In this document: positions 44,780 to 56,279 of the stretch, piece after piece | Layout: each line of letters begins with the position of its first letter | Numbering within the stretch: position 1 is the first letter of the stretch | NCBI GenBank assembly: GCA_016271365.2 | Contig: CM057459.1 | Span: 818,955,001 to 819,019,000, forward strand | Source of the DNA: Neoceratodus forsteri | Lineage: Eukaryota; Chordata; Ceratodontiformes; Ceratodontidae | Direction: 5' to 3' | Length of the DNA stretch: 64,000 nucleotides | Position numbers and translations under genes: made by a program | Notes under the pieces: generated by a model | The model's database searches: none | Seen by the model: only the letters and a program-made list of their open reading frames with translations | What the model was told of the DNA's origin: nothing

Positions 44780-45240
44780 GATACCCTCCTACCAGTTGCA
44801 AGAAGCTGAAGGGGAAAGAAGCACCCCAAAAGATGCATTACAAAACTAACAAACTATTTGGAGACAGATGGAATCAAAACTGTGAAAATGCATTCAGAGA
44901 AATAATTAAGAGACTTACTGAAGCTCCTTTGCTGGCTTTAGCTGATCTCACTAAGCACTATTTCATACACACAGATGCAAGCAGGGATGGCCTGGAAGCA
45001 GTACTATATCAGGAGTACCCTGAGGGATTGAGTCCAGTTGCATTCGTAAGTTGGAGACTGCTGCCCAGAGAAAATAAGTACCCCATGCACAAGCTAGGTT
45101 TTTAGCTTAAAATGGGGCTGTCACATACCAGTTCCACAATTACCTCTATGTAGCCAAGTTTTTTGTAAGAACTGACAACAATCCACTTATCTATGTCAGC
45201 AACACTCCTAAGTAGGATGCAGCAGGTCACCATTGCTTGT
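44780..45240 (+). pseudogene. Gypsy RNase H domain
   Basis: The open frame to 45105 has FGDRWNQNCENAFREIIKRL, then FIHTDASRDGLEAVLYQ, the first RNase H Asp within the TDAS motif, and SPVAFVSWRLLPRENKYP. A stop at about 45103 precedes the FRTDNNPL-like segment near 45170. Confidence 0.8.
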
Positions 45241-45688
45241 CTGCTCTTTCTATGTATGACTTCATCTTAGAGTATCAGAATGGTATGAATAATACAGATG
45301 CCATCATCTTATCTTGCAGACCTCACCCTCCTGAGGGGAGCCAGTGGACTCATATGACTCTTGCAACTGTAAAAGCTTTATGTACGAAATCTCTGGATAC
45401 GGAAAGTGAGACATATGACTGTCAAACCAGGGTAATTGATATGATGGGAGCCCACCCTGATGCTATACCTGGAGCTTATGCAATTTGGAGAGTTTGGACA
45501 TTAGCAATTTGCTCCCTGCCAAAGTGGAGAGAACAAAAATGGTTGCAGCAGCAAGACTATGGACTAGAAGGAGTAATTTCAGTTTTGGAAAAAGGAGAGG
45601 GTCCGGACAAGGTGCCCAATGATCATCCTGATATCCCCATTTGGTTGTGAGAGCGGAGCAAGCTGTCCCTTGAAAGACGGGCTGTGAA

Positions 45689-46560
45689 TTGTACAAGACC
45701 CCAAAACAATGGTCACTTGTAATCAATTGGTGCCACCATGGAAATACTGCAAAGTTTGTCCTCAGAGCACTTCACAATGATATGGGACAACTAGGGTATG
45801 AGCGTACCCTGAACCTTGTGTGGAGCCAATTGTATTGGCCCAGAATGGTATCTGATGTGGAGAAGCATTGCAAGAACTGTACCAGGTGTGTTCAGAGAAA
45901 GACTTTGCACAGTAAAGCAGCACCACTTGTAAATGTTAAAACTACTGAACCATTAGAACTGGTATGTAGGGATGTTTTGTCACTGGAACTGGACATCAAA
46001 GGGTATAGCCACATTTTAGTCATCATCAACCATTGCATCAGGTATGCACAAGCCTACCCCACTAAAAATCAGACTGCCTGGGCTGTTGTTCAGAAGCAAG
46101 AAGAATTTGTGACCCATTATGGTATACCTCACCATATCCACTCCCACAAAGATTCTGACTTTCAGAGCCACCTAGTGAAAGAGTTTCTTGCTGCTCATGG
46201 CATTCAGCAGTCCTGTACCAGACCCTACCATCTGCAAGGGACACACAGCCTGAAAGATTTAACCATACCTTGTTGGATATGTTAGGTACACTGGATCCTG
46301 AACAGGAAAGAAATTGGAGCCAGCAAGTCCCGAGGTTGGTGCATGCCTACAGTTGCACTTAAAACAGTGCTACAGATGCTTCACCTTACTTGCTGATCTT
46401 TGGTAGAGAAGTCTATTTGCCAATTGACTTAGCTTTCAGAGAGTCTGCTGTTGGAACTTACAAAATGTTTTATCTGAAATACACCAAACATCTAAAAAAG
46501 CAATCGAAAGAGTCGTATAAATTGGCTGGAGAAGCCACCAGGAAAGTCAGTGCTGCAAAT
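45689..46560 (+). pseudogene. Gypsy integrase
   Basis: The zinc-binding part has LRALHNDMGQLGYERTL (two His) and HCKNCTRC (two Cys). The catalytic core has ELVCRDVLSLELDIKGYSHI (first Asp; the usual hydrophobic-Asp-hydrophobic context is partly changed) and IHSHKDSDF (second Asp). The Glu of PERFN appears after a frame change near 46245. FGREVYLPIDLAF follows at about 46400. It inserts the DNA copy in active relatives. The core is split over two frames and interrupted by stops. Confidence 0.82.
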
Positions 46561-47569
46561 TAATTCTGATGTGAACAGAAAGTGCAAGACCGAGTGTCAC
46601 AAGTTGGTGACAGAATTCTCTTCAGGAATCTTGGACTTCGAGGAAAGCATAAGATAGCTGACCACTTGTCTTCAGAAACTTATGTTGTGGTTGAAAAATT
46701 GACTGATTTGCCTGGGTACTGAATTCAACAAGAAGGAGGCTGTGGAATTTTTAAGACTGTTTAATGAAACCACATTTTGCCCATTGGTCAGCTTGAGCCC
46801 ATATCAACGACTATACCTGAGCCTGGGCTGAGACCTGACAAAACTAGATATCATACTTCAGCTAGGAAAAAGTTTTATTTTTTTATTTAAAATGTGATGA
46901 CCAGGAAAGGCACACAGAGCAGAAGCTTGTTTCCAGATGTGACCCGGGGACAGGGGGTACAAATACAATGAATGGTGAGTAACAAACAGATGCAGTGTAA
47001 TACAGAATAGACATAAACTTAATATTTACAGTATAACACAAGAGTGTGTTGTATATAACAGTATAAAACAATGAGCAGATAAATTCACATTTTAGGAATG
47101 CAATACAGAGTGACTGTGCAGGAGATTTAGTGGGAAGGGAGAGCCGGCAAATTCTGGTGAAAAACAAGACAATGTGTTAGCAAGTGATTCAGGAGGTGGA
47201 GGAGAGTGAGGAGAACAGCCACGAGGTGAGAGTTAGGACCTTGGGCAGTTACAGGATGTAACAGGAAAGGGTCAGAGGAGATGCTTGAGAGCAGGAAAGG
47301 AGGGGTGAGACAGGTTTGAGGGGGAAGATTGTTACAGAGGGAAGGGAGTCTATAGAAGAATGCTAGTTTCCCTGCTGAGGTGCGTGCTCATTGGAGGACA
47401 AAGGAATGAAAACAATTTGTACATGAGTTGTAAGGGGAAGGAGTAGCAGGATCTAGGAGACAGGTAAGGTAGGAATGAAGAGTTCCCAAAAAAAAATTTG
47501 AATATGAATGTGGAGTAGTGAGACATGCATCTCTGCACTAGGGACCGGAGGGATAGGGAGGAGTATAGG

Positions 47570-48190
47570 TCACAGTGGTGTGTCATGGGGGGTATTTAAG
47601 GTGAAACAACAGAAGACTTTGAAGAGGATGTCTAGTTTAGAGAGAGAGGTAGCTGACACAGCACTGAAGATCATATCAGTGTAGTCAAAGGCAGGGAGGA
47701 TCCATTTGACCAGCAGGTCACGTCGGAGAGGAATGGTAAGACTACCATTATGGCGGCAGTGGAGACCCAGTTTAGGATGTAGTTTGGAATGCAGGGCCTT
47801 AAAGTGGGATGAAAACTCAAGTGAGGGATCTAGCCACACACCTAGGTATTTGAAGGCCGAGACATCATCGAGGGAAGCGTTGGCTGGCGTAATGAGAGGG
47901 ATGGTGGGGAGCTTGACAAGCTTTTGTTTAGAACCCAAAGCCATGGCCATGGTCCTTTTGGTGTTCATTTTTAGGCAGTTAGCTATGAACAAATTAGTTA
48001 CTGTGATAAAGTCATGTTGGAGTGGGGTTTGGATAGCCTGGACGGAGGGACCAGATAGGAAAAGGATGGAATAATCCTCATACATATGAATCTTGGCATG
48101 GGAGCAAGCAGAAAGGAGGGCACAGGTAGTAAAGAAATTATTTAGGGCATCCGCAACAGAGGTAAGGTCTGACACTAGGGAGCCAGCCAT
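47570..48190 (-). pseudogene. L2-like reverse transcriptase end and post-catalytic domain
   Basis: A single frame of 206 codons reads IHMYEDYSILFLSGPSVQ, in which the catalytic box YADD has become YEDY. It continues through LQHDFITVTNLFIANCLKMN, FKYLGVWLDPSLEFSSHFKA and ILPAFDYTDMIFSAVSATSL. The upstream palm with the first Asp is absent. Confidence 0.75.
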
Positions 48191-48370
48191 ACAGAGAGGG
48201 AGGTGAGGGATTCAAAGAAAGGGTACAGGAATGACTGGCGATCTTTCCAAAAGTAGGATGGGGAATTGTTGGAGGTGTGCAACTGGGTTTTGAAGTAGTC
48301 AACTTTTGCCTGTCATATATGCTTGGTACAGCTATTTTGGAAGGTTCTGTAGTTCAGCAGATGAGCAGCA

Positions 48371-48440
48371 TCACAAGTGCCTTTGAAGAGATGGCAAGTG
48401 AGGTCACAAGTGCCTTTAAAGAGACGGCAAACAAGGTCAC
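48371..48440. repeat. 33-bp tandem duplication within the LINE linker
   Basis: TCACAAGTGCCTTTGAAGAG and the next 13 bases are followed by TCACAAGTGCCTTTAAAGAG. On the minus strand this doubles an LFKGTCD peptide. Confidence 0.85.
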
Positions 48441-48600
48441 TGGTTTTGCAGATAGAAAAGATTTCTGGGGAGATCCAGGGATTGTGTTGATGCTTTACCC
48501 TGACAGATCTCAGAGGAGCATGCTCATCCAAGATCTTTAGAAAGATATCTGTAAAATGGGTGAGAGCGGCATCAACAGACAGAGAGGCAAGAACCGGAGA

Positions 48601-49310
48601 CTATTTAGCCAAGGTCAGGTCTAGGAGTAGTTTATTTGAGTCTAGCATTTTGGGAGTTGGAACTGGATATACTTGGGGGATAAGAAGAGGTCTTCTCTTT
48701 CTGACGCTAAAGGTGGAATAGTGATCACTCAGCACATCAGGCAGAACACCTGAGTAGCTGATGCTGTGAGGGTGGGTATCTAGTACCCAGTCTAGCAGTA
48801 TATGGGACTTGGATCGATGGTTTAGATGAGTGGGCTCTCTGATCAACTGGGTCAGGTTAGGCGCTTCAATCTGGAAACAAGGACTTTGCAAGGAGGGGGA
48901 GAGCCAATCCAGATTAAAGTCACCAAGAAGAATTAGTTCACCCACTGATGCCATGGTGGTAATGGAGCTGATGCAGGAGATGAGGGAGGTGGGAGGGAGT
49001 TTGGGGAAGGCATACAAAACAAAACGTGGCATTGAGTACGAAAAGGTGAGCTTTGCCAGGAGGAGTTTGTGAGATTTCAGGACAGCTTAATGGTTAGTGA
49101 GAGTACAAGACAGGGAGATACAATAGTATATAGCAACTCCCTCCCCCTTTTACCATGGTCTTGCCGGTGGAGGTTATAGTTAGGGAGGGCAAGCTGGCTG
49201 GCTGGTACACTTACTGGCAGCCACATTTCTGTGATACACATTAAGTCAGAGTAGTATTGAGTGACCCAAACTTAGATATCATTTAGGGAGGAGGCTATGG
49301 ACATTTACAT
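48601..49310 (-). pseudogene. L2-like LINE APE-type endonuclease
   Basis: The open frame 48601-49032 has GELILLGDFNLDWLSPS (GDFN core), LTQLIREPTHLNHRSKS, HILLDWVLDTHPHSISYSGV and LPDVLSDHYSTFSV (catalytic Asp and His of SDH). Upstream frames (49300-49040) hold VNVHSLLPK, the usual NxRS/NVHS opening, interrupted by stops. Best preserved of the three L2-like endonucleases. Confidence 0.85.
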
Positions 49311-49359
49311 GGAAGAACCTCAAATCTTTGGGGAAATCCTGAGATGGGGTGGGGATGGA

Positions 49360-49383
49360 GGGTCCAGGGTTCAGTTCAACACC
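49360..49383 (-). other. 2A-like ribosome-skipping motif GVELNPGP
   Basis: Minus-strand codons read LLLLAGGVELNPGPSIP, directly upstream of the endonuclease. The 2A consensus is D(V/I)ExNPGP; only the Asp differs (Gly here, a single-base change). The preceding Leu-rich run is also typical. In APE-type LINEs such sequences are known to part a leader peptide from the main protein or to act as signal-like leaders. Confidence 0.75.
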
Positions 49384-50239
49384 TCCAGCTAGGAGAAGAA
49401 GATAGACTAGGAGGTGGTAGTAGGGGGAAAGTATTTTACGCTTTAGCTGGTATCCACTGAGAGGGGGACATTTGTAAGGGGTATGGATACCCCTCAGAAG
49501 ATGTCAGATGGCTTTGAGCTTAAAGTGGGAGGAGTTGAGTAGCCCAGGATGAACTGTTATCTTATGGGAGCTAGAATGAGGGAAAGGGGGAGATGGGGAG
49601 TAACAATGAATGAAGTAGGTTGGCCACAAAGGGGGCATGGTAAGGAAAGGATGGAGCTTGAAAGGAATGGGGCTGAAGCTGGGGAGGGTGGCAAGAAGAA
49701 AGAAAAGGAGAGCTAGAAAGGGGTAAATCAGAGTACAGGGGAGGCCATGGAAATACTGAGGTGAAGAGAAATAGGGTAGTAGAGGCCTCTAGTAGCCAAA
49801 CAATGTAGCATGCAGGGGAGAGCTAGGAGATAGTGAAGGAAGGGGAGGGGCTAAGGTTCAATCAGAACACACCTGATGGGGAAGCTAACAGTCTGGATGG
49901 CCTGGTGTAGAGAGTAACAAGCTTCCATGTAGGCTGGATAGACCAAACTAAGGTTCAAATCCTATAGAGGGGAGAAGAAGCTGACAGGGGGAGGAAATTA
50001 AGTGGGCTGATAATAGGAGGGGAGGGGGAGGAGAAGGACCAGATAAGATGAGGGGTAGGTGCCACAAATTCTATTTAGGATAGAGAGGAGAGTACATCGT
50101 CCCCTAGTGGTCAGGTAGTATTGGCTGCTAAAGGGAAAATGGTAGAAAAATGGCAACTGGTCACATGACAGGAACAGCTGACCACAGTGCCCTATTAATA
50201 AAATGACCAACCATGGTGGGGCCGTGGCAGCGGGCTAAA

Positions 50240-50815
50240 GCATGTCCAACAATGGTACCTGAGGTAAGGAGGGTGGAGAGGCGAGTGGCCCAGGGAGTGG
50301 AAGCTCATTTGTGGCTCCCACACCTAGGGAGTCGGTTCTGTGGAGGAAGGACCAAAGGAGATGGTTAAAACAGCAGGGGGGGATTAAGGGGTCAGGACCA
50401 AGACAAGGGCTGGAGGAAAGGTCATGGAGGGGAGACCAACAATGGCGTTCACCCAGAGGAGGAAACAAATCAGCAAACAAGAAAGCAGTAGTTCAGCGAG
50501 AAATCCACAGCAGTACAAATGGGAAGTACACAAGCAGATTTAGGCAAATACAGAGACCCTTATAGCTCCTCTTAGAATCGGGCAGTACAGACAACTTGTG
50601 CCAGCACATAATTAAGGTAACAGCTGGCTACAGGTCAAAACAGCACAAAAAAAACAGATAATAGGCAGCATACAAAAACAATCAAAGCTTGTCCTCCAAT
50701 GGTACCTGCGGTAGGGAGGGGAATCAGAGGTCCAGCTGCAGCTTCTGGGGGAGTGGAGCACTCATTCTTGGCTCTGCTCCTCAGGGAGTCCATTCTGGGG
50801 TAGGGAGGGGGAAAA
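50240..50815 (-). repeat. two diverged 5' repeat units of the L2-like LINE
   Basis: AATGGTACCTG(A/C)GGTA(A/G)GGAGGG, then GTGGA(A/G)...CTCATT and GGGAGTC(C/G)(A/G)TTCTG, occur at about 50251-50345 and again at about 50698-50800, period near 450 bp. Tandem 5' monomers of this kind carry promoters in some LINEs; here that role is inferred. Confidence 0.6.
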
Positions 50816-51059
50816 GATGGCCTTAACCGTTCCTGATCAAGTAGTGGACAATGAATCATATAATGTATAGAACATTATTTTAACTATTGATTTATTTTCC
50901 CTATATTTACTATTGCTGACAATCAGTGAAAATAAACAGCGAAAAATAATGGGCAGCTGATTGTCAGTAGCACTGTACTGAAGAGATAGCCGTTAGCGCT
51001 GATTCTATCAAATGTGAATATGTATAGAAGATTGGCTTACACTAAATATAACAGGCGCT

Positions 51060-51857
51060 AATTCAACCTGCTGTACAGTATACACCTGGAATCAAGACTG
51101 CAGATATGGAGATGCAAGAGGAAATGTATTGGTAACAAGCTCCTGCAGATGTATCGTGAGAAATGGTTACTCCTATGGAATGGCCACAAGCAAATAGTGA
51201 AGAGAAAGACGTCTTGTACAGTATAGACCATAATGGTGAATCATAAGAGACAAGTGCCAACCGTGTCAGAGATCAAGAGGCACCTTTTGCAGATATGAAT
51301 GTAGAGGCCTTAGTGGAGGATTGGTCAACAAAGACTGATGGGACTCCTCTTATTCCAGACCAGGCTCCTGTGCTGGATACAGTGCCAGAAGAGGGCAGTG
51401 CACATCCTATTCCTATGAAAGAAGCAGTAGTCCCCCACAAGTCTAGTAGAGCAGTAAAGCCTCCTCTAAAATTTACTGATGACCACGCTGCTGCCTCCAC
51501 TGATATTTCTCTGCAAGTGGTTCATAAGCACATTGTCAAAGTAATATATCCCCTCCATATGCTGTAAAATGGGAAGGATGGGAAAGTCCATGTGCCTGCC
51601 TATTTGAATAGTTGTCTATGCAGCAACTTAATGTCTAGGTAGGAACTGCTATTGTGACTGTATTAATGTGATTGACCATGTGAAATGTCTTTATAGACAG
51701 GAACCAGGTGTCTAATAAGAAAATGTGTTTGAATTGATGTTATGTCTGAAATGCCAGACCAGTGAGAAACTGAATTGTCTGTCTAGAGATGTTCCTAAAA
51801 ACAATGTATGATATTGGAATGTCTTGTTGAGGATTCCGAGGTTTGAGGGACGGAGCA
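51060..51857 (+). mobile_element. Ty3/Gypsy internal part 2 (pol tail and 3' internal region)
   Basis: The open frame 51295-51567 contains TDGTPLIPDQAPVLD and VVPHKSSRAVKPPLKFTDDH, typical of the Ser/Pro-rich tail after a Gypsy integrase (RSSRxxRPPxK.xD). A non-coding stretch follows, ending in purine-rich GAGGTTTGAGGGACGGAG at 51838-51855, a candidate polypurine tract, and then TGTAAACACC. I read this as the continuation of the element cut at 46868. Confidence 0.55.
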
Positions 51858-53430
51858 TGTAAACACCCCAGTCCAGGCTAGGCTTACCTTCAGGGCTATG
51901 GCCCCTGCATATTCCTCCCTTGTACCTCTGATCCCTGTTGATGCCGGGACCAGGACCAGAGGTCCGGTAAGTGGCCCCTGGAGGGATTCAGGCTTGTGGC
52001 AACCATTTGATCTTCGTGGGTGCGGCTGTTTGGATTCTGCTCTGTATCCAAATAGGTAGAAGTGGGTCAAGTTTTATCTGCTGTTCTGCACCTCCAGGTA
52101 CTCAGAGGCAATTGGTCCATGGGGCTGCTGTGAAGCAGTCAACCAAAAAGTAAATTAAAAAGATGGCCATTGTGTGCTTAATGCGCATGTGCGGCCAGCA
52201 GGACTGTAAAATTTAAAGCAGCCATGGCTCCATTTGTGGGGGAGCACATTAAACAGGAGTGATCAGTGCCTTTTAAGACAGGAGCCCCAGCAGGCTAAAA
52301 GGGGGTTCCCCCAAGATAGATGAAGGATGCCCTGGTTCTCATTGGCCAAGCAGAGCCAGGACCAGTTACCATTATCCCCTGCAAGGGCTTAGAATTGAAC
52401 TGATGTGGCTGCTTGTTGGGCATAAATGTAAATAATGGTGGTTCCCCCTTGGGGAGTCCTCCAGTAGGGAGAACCACTGGGAAGGGCTAAAGGGCAGCTT
52501 GTAAACCCATGAAATGAGCAGCCTATCAAATAGGAACTTAAGAAAAGGATGTAAGAGACTGTTTGCTCACCAAAGGGGAGATCAGCCAGAGATTCCAGAG
52601 GGAGTCAGAGTCAGAGAGAGAGAGAGAGAGCACGAGAGAGAGAAAATCAGGAGAGGCTGCTGTGGGCTCACTAGACCTTAAAATCTGCTTGTTTGTCCAT
52701 CAGCATTGCTGGCTCCAGAGCTACAAAGCTGCAGAGCACCTGTGAAAAGCAAGTAAGTCCAGGGAAGACAACTGGACTGTGTAAGTGATTCCATGAGTCA
52801 CATTTGAACCTGTGAGTAAGTCTGGAGACCCAACAGCCTGAGACTTTGCTGCCATAGAGAGAGAATTTGAATGTCCTGCAGCATCAAAAGAGAAAGTGGA
52901 GTTTACCGCTGGAGAGCTGGGATTGCTAGGTCATAGCTTTAATTCAAACAATGTCTGCAGCTGAAAGTAAAGTAACTAGCAACCTGTGTTTCCCCTCAGT
53001 GGACAAAGAGTGTTGGAGACTGTTTTTGCTGCAAGCAGAGGAACTTTGAATGCTGGTGCTAGAGACTGAGCCAAAGCACAGCTCCTTTGTTGAATTCAGA
53101 GAAAAGTGTGTGCCGAGCAATCAGTCTGCTGAACAGCCAGCCTGGCCTGTCCCCAGACCGAAGAGAGGACCACTGGAGAGGAAGACGTTGTGAGGCCTGC
53201 TAAATGAACACCACATAAAAAGACCCCAGGGGTGAAGACTGGAAAGGCCTAGCAGGTGAAGACCAGCATTCTTCATTTATCCCACCACCACCACCACCTA
53301 CTGCTGTTGTTCACCAACAACCACGGAGATCAGCACAGTACTGAGGAACAAGTAACGGAGAATCCCCTGTGAATCAGAAACTGTAAGTACCCCAGGCTGC
53401 GGTTCAGAGGAGCTATTTTTAGCTAGCTAG
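51858..53430 (+). other. possible 3' LTR of the Gypsy element, left part
   Basis: It begins TGTAAACACC directly after a candidate polypurine tract. No long open frame; it includes a (GA)n tract at 52606-52647 and a (CAC)n tract near 53282-53297. There is no second LTR in the window to compare with, so the assignment rests on position only. Confidence 0.3.
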
Positions 53431-53512
53431 TTAGAAACATAGAAACATAGAAATGTGATGGCAGAAAAGGACCGACAGGCCCACCTAGTCTGCCCATTTG
53501 TCTAGCTAACTG

Positions 53513-53917
53513 CTAGGACATGCCCCCCCCCACCCTCAACAATCCCCGGTATCTGTCCCATGCCCTTTTGAAGCCTTCCGCTGTTGCTTCTCCAGTCAAC
53601 TCCTCCGGGAGCCTATTCCACTTATCCACCACCCTCTCTGTGAAATAATTCTTCCTAATGTTACCCTTGAACTGTCCCCCCTCAATCTGTAACCTATGCC
53701 GCCTAGTCCTCTGATTCCCTTTCAGCTGGAAAATGCTCACCACTGGCACCCAGTTTATACCCTTAAGGTACTTAAAGGTCTCAATCATGGTCCCCCTCTC
53801 CCTCCTCTGTTCCAGGGAGTACATGTTCAATTCTCCCGACCTTTCCTCATAGGACAGGTGGCTGAGCCCCTTAGCCATCTTTGTTGCCCACCTCTGAACT
53901 TGGTCCAGCCTCCCCAC
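53513..53917 (-). pseudogene. CR1 C-terminal domain
   Basis: It opens at the end of the thumb (LDQVQRWATKMAKGLSHLSY), then EERSGELNMYSLEQRRERGT, MIETFKYLKGINWVPVVSIF and a conserved end NYFTERVVDKWNRLPEELTG, the signature C-terminus of CR1 proteins. Its 11.8-kb counterpart has the same order but is more diverged. Confidence 0.85.
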
Positions 53918-54236
53918 ATCCTTCTGAGGTGTGGCCTCCAGTACTGGACCCCATACTCCAAATGCAGTTTAACAAGATGGGTGTACAATGGTACTGTGTC
54001 TCTTTCTACTGGTAATCCCCCTTCTGATGCAGCCCAGCATTCTGCTACCCCTAGCCACTGCTCCCTCGCAGTGCCTTTCCACCTTCAGGTCCCTTGATAT
54101 AGTGATGCGTAGGTCATTTTCCTGTTCTGTTACTTCCAGATCTCAGCCCCCCCATACAGTACCCCGCCCTCTGGTTCCTGTATCCAAGATGCATGATCTT
54201 GCACTTGTCCATGTTGAATGAAAGCTGCCACCTCCT

Positions 54237-55042
54237 TTACCATGCCTCGAGCCTCCCCAGATCTCTCTGCATTCTTTCTACCCCTTCTGGAGTGTCCACC
54301 CTATTGCAGACTTTAATATCATCTGCAAACAGACTCACACCCCCTTGAAGGCCCTCCACAATATCCACCACAAATATATTGAACAGTAGTGGCCCTAACA
54401 CTGACCCCTGAAGGAACCCACTTGTGGCCATGTCCTCTCCAGATGCCACCCAGTTCATAATGACCCTCTGTCTCCTGTTCCCCAGCCAGTTTCCAGTCCA
54501 TTGAACCACATTCTGTCCCAGACCCAGGCATGACAGCTTGTACAGCAGTCTCCTTTGTGGCACAGAGTTAAATGCCTTTTTGAAGTCCAGATGAGCGACA
54601 GTTACTGCCCTCCCCTGATCCAGTTCCTTAGTGACAGCATCAAAAAACTCTATCCAGTTTGTATGACAGGATCTACCCCTGGTAAAGCCATGTTTCCTTG
54701 GATTCATCAGGCCGCTTACCTCTAGATAATTGGTGATCCTAATTTTCAGTAGTTTCTCTATGAGCTTGCCCATCACCGATGTCAAGCTCATGGGCCTGTA
54801 ATTACCCACCTCCTCCTCCCTCCCTCCCTCCCCTTATGTAGAGGGACCACATTTGCCTACCTCCAGTCCTCCGGTACCACTCCAGACTCTAGGGACCTGT
54901 TGAAGAGTGCAGTCAAGGGTGCCACCAGTATATCTTTAAGTTCCTTCAACACCCTTAGGTGCACCCCATCTGGCCCCATCACTTTATCCACCCTCAGTGA
55001 GCCTAGTTCTCCCAGAGTCTCCTCCACCCAATATGGATTCAT
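54237..55042 (-). pseudogene. CR1 reverse transcriptase
   Basis: The segment 54857-55042 has LGSLRVDKVMGPDGVHLRVL and ESGVVPEDWR. After a break, 54237-54809 reads GNYRPMSLTSVMGKLIEKLL, HGFTRGRSCHTNWIEFFD, VAHLDFKKAFNSVP (first catalytic Asp), GNRRQRVIMN, SGFLQGSVLGPLLFNIF and SLFADDIKV with an intact FADD catalytic box. Only one frame break is needed to explain this domain. Confidence 0.88.
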
Positions 55043-55665
55043 ATCTACTCCTCCCTACCCTGCCTTGGCTTCTCCTGCTCTGCTGCCCACCCCTTCTTCC
55101 TTCCTAGTGAACACCGAGCAAAAATAGTTATTTAGTAGTTCTGCCTTCTCTCTGCTCCCTTGTATGAGCTTACCCTCATTTGTTTTTAGCTGGAGTATTC
55201 CCTGCCTAGTCTTCTTCCTTTCACTGACATACCTGAAAAAGTTTTACCCCCTTTTTTGACTGCACTAGCTATGCTCCCCCTCTTTCCATGCCTTCGCCCT
55301 CCTTACTTCTATTGCTGCTTCTCTCTGGCTTACCTGGTACCTTTCCCAGTCCTCTTCAGCTTGTGTTACCTTGAACTTCTTAAAGGCCTTACTCTTTGCC
55401 GTGACCTTTTCTGCTACAACCCTATTAAACCCCAAGGGTTTCTTCCTCCTCTTATTTTTACTTACTCTCTTGGCACATAGGTCTGTGGCTTCCACAATAC
55501 AGTAGATTCTTTTACCCTCTCCCACATGTCCTCCACATCTGCTAACTCCTCCACACCTTCCAGAACCCTCTCCAATACTTCACCCATTCTTCTGAAATCT
55601 GCTCTCTTAAAATCAAGCACCCTCAACTCAGTCTGGTGAACCTCCACAGCATTCCTTATTTTGAA

Positions 55666-56279
55666 TCAAACTGTGCTGTGGTCACTTATACCAAGGTGTT
55701 TACCCACCGACACCTCTCGTACCTTATGCCCATTTGTCAGGACCAGATCAAGAATAGCTCCTGCCCTGGTTGACTCCCTGATCAGTTGCCTCAGTAAGAT
55801 CATTTGCAAGGAGTCCAATATTTTCCTGTTGCTGGCTGATGATGCTGATAGGGTGTCCCAGTCCACATCTGGTAGGTTCAGGTCTGCCATCAGCACCACC
55901 TTCCCTTCCCTTTAGCTGTCATTCTCATGAATTCATCAGCCATGCATCTATACACAGATTCCTGCTGTGCTGGGGGCCTGTAAGCCACCCCAGTATGCAC
56001 CACCCCTTCTCTTCCCCGCAGCCAAGTAGTCCCATAGTCCTTTGCCCCCCCCACTTGCCCTGCAATTCTGATGCCCTGATACCCTCCTTTATATAGAGTG
56101 CAAGCCCCCTCTTCATCACTGACCCTCTTGAAAAGTGTATACACTTGTATCTCCATGTCCCATCCTTGCTCTCGATGGCACCATGTTTCTGTTACCTCTA
56201 CAATGTCAAGGCTCTCCTCAACCATTGTCGCTGCAAGATCTGGGATCTTCCTACCCAGACTTCTGGCATTTGTACACAT
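55666..56279 (-). pseudogene. CR1 endonuclease
   Basis: The segment 55890-56279 opens with TNARSLGRKIPDLAATM (catalytic Asn), DIVEVTETWCHREQ (Glu block), GACTLYKGGYQG and HTGVAYRPPAQQ. The segment 55666-55899, one frame away, has VLMADLNLPDVDW (GDFN-type core changed to ADLN), RQLIRESTRAGAILDLVLTN and KHLGISDHSTV with the terminal Asp and His. A frameshift near 55900 splits the domain. Confidence 0.85.

Larger units (their letters stand above)
42600..46867 (+). mobile_element. Ty3/Gypsy-type LTR retrotransposon, internal part 1 (decayed)
   Basis: On the plus strand the order is gag zinc knuckle, protease, reverse transcriptase, RNase H, integrase and the start of the C-terminal tail, which is the Ty3/Gypsy order. 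The left side is cut by the L1/Tx1-like LINE and no 5' LTR is visible. The right side is cut at 46868 by an L2-like LINE, and the pol tail appears to resume at about 51060. Many stops and frameshifts; the copy is inactive. The protein patterns resemble the vertebrate Gypsy group whose gag ends in a single knuckle followed by a PENP-like segment. Confidence 0.85.
46868..50880 (-). mobile_element. L2-like LINE with 2A-like motif, inserted in the Gypsy element
   Basis: On the minus strand from the right: a 5' region with two partial repeat units (50.24-50.82 kb), a purine-poor leader, a 2A-like motif (49383-49360), an endonuclease (about 49310-48601), a linker (48531-48313), then only the end of the reverse transcriptase (48080, YEDYSILFLSG) and the post-catalytic domain (47900-47570). 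The 3' end is an A-rich tail (plus strand TTTTATTTTTTTATTT at 46873). The fingers and much of the palm seem to be missing, so the copy has an internal deletion. It differs from the 16.4-kb L2-like LINE enough to be another subfamily. The right boundary is approximate. Confidence 0.82.
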
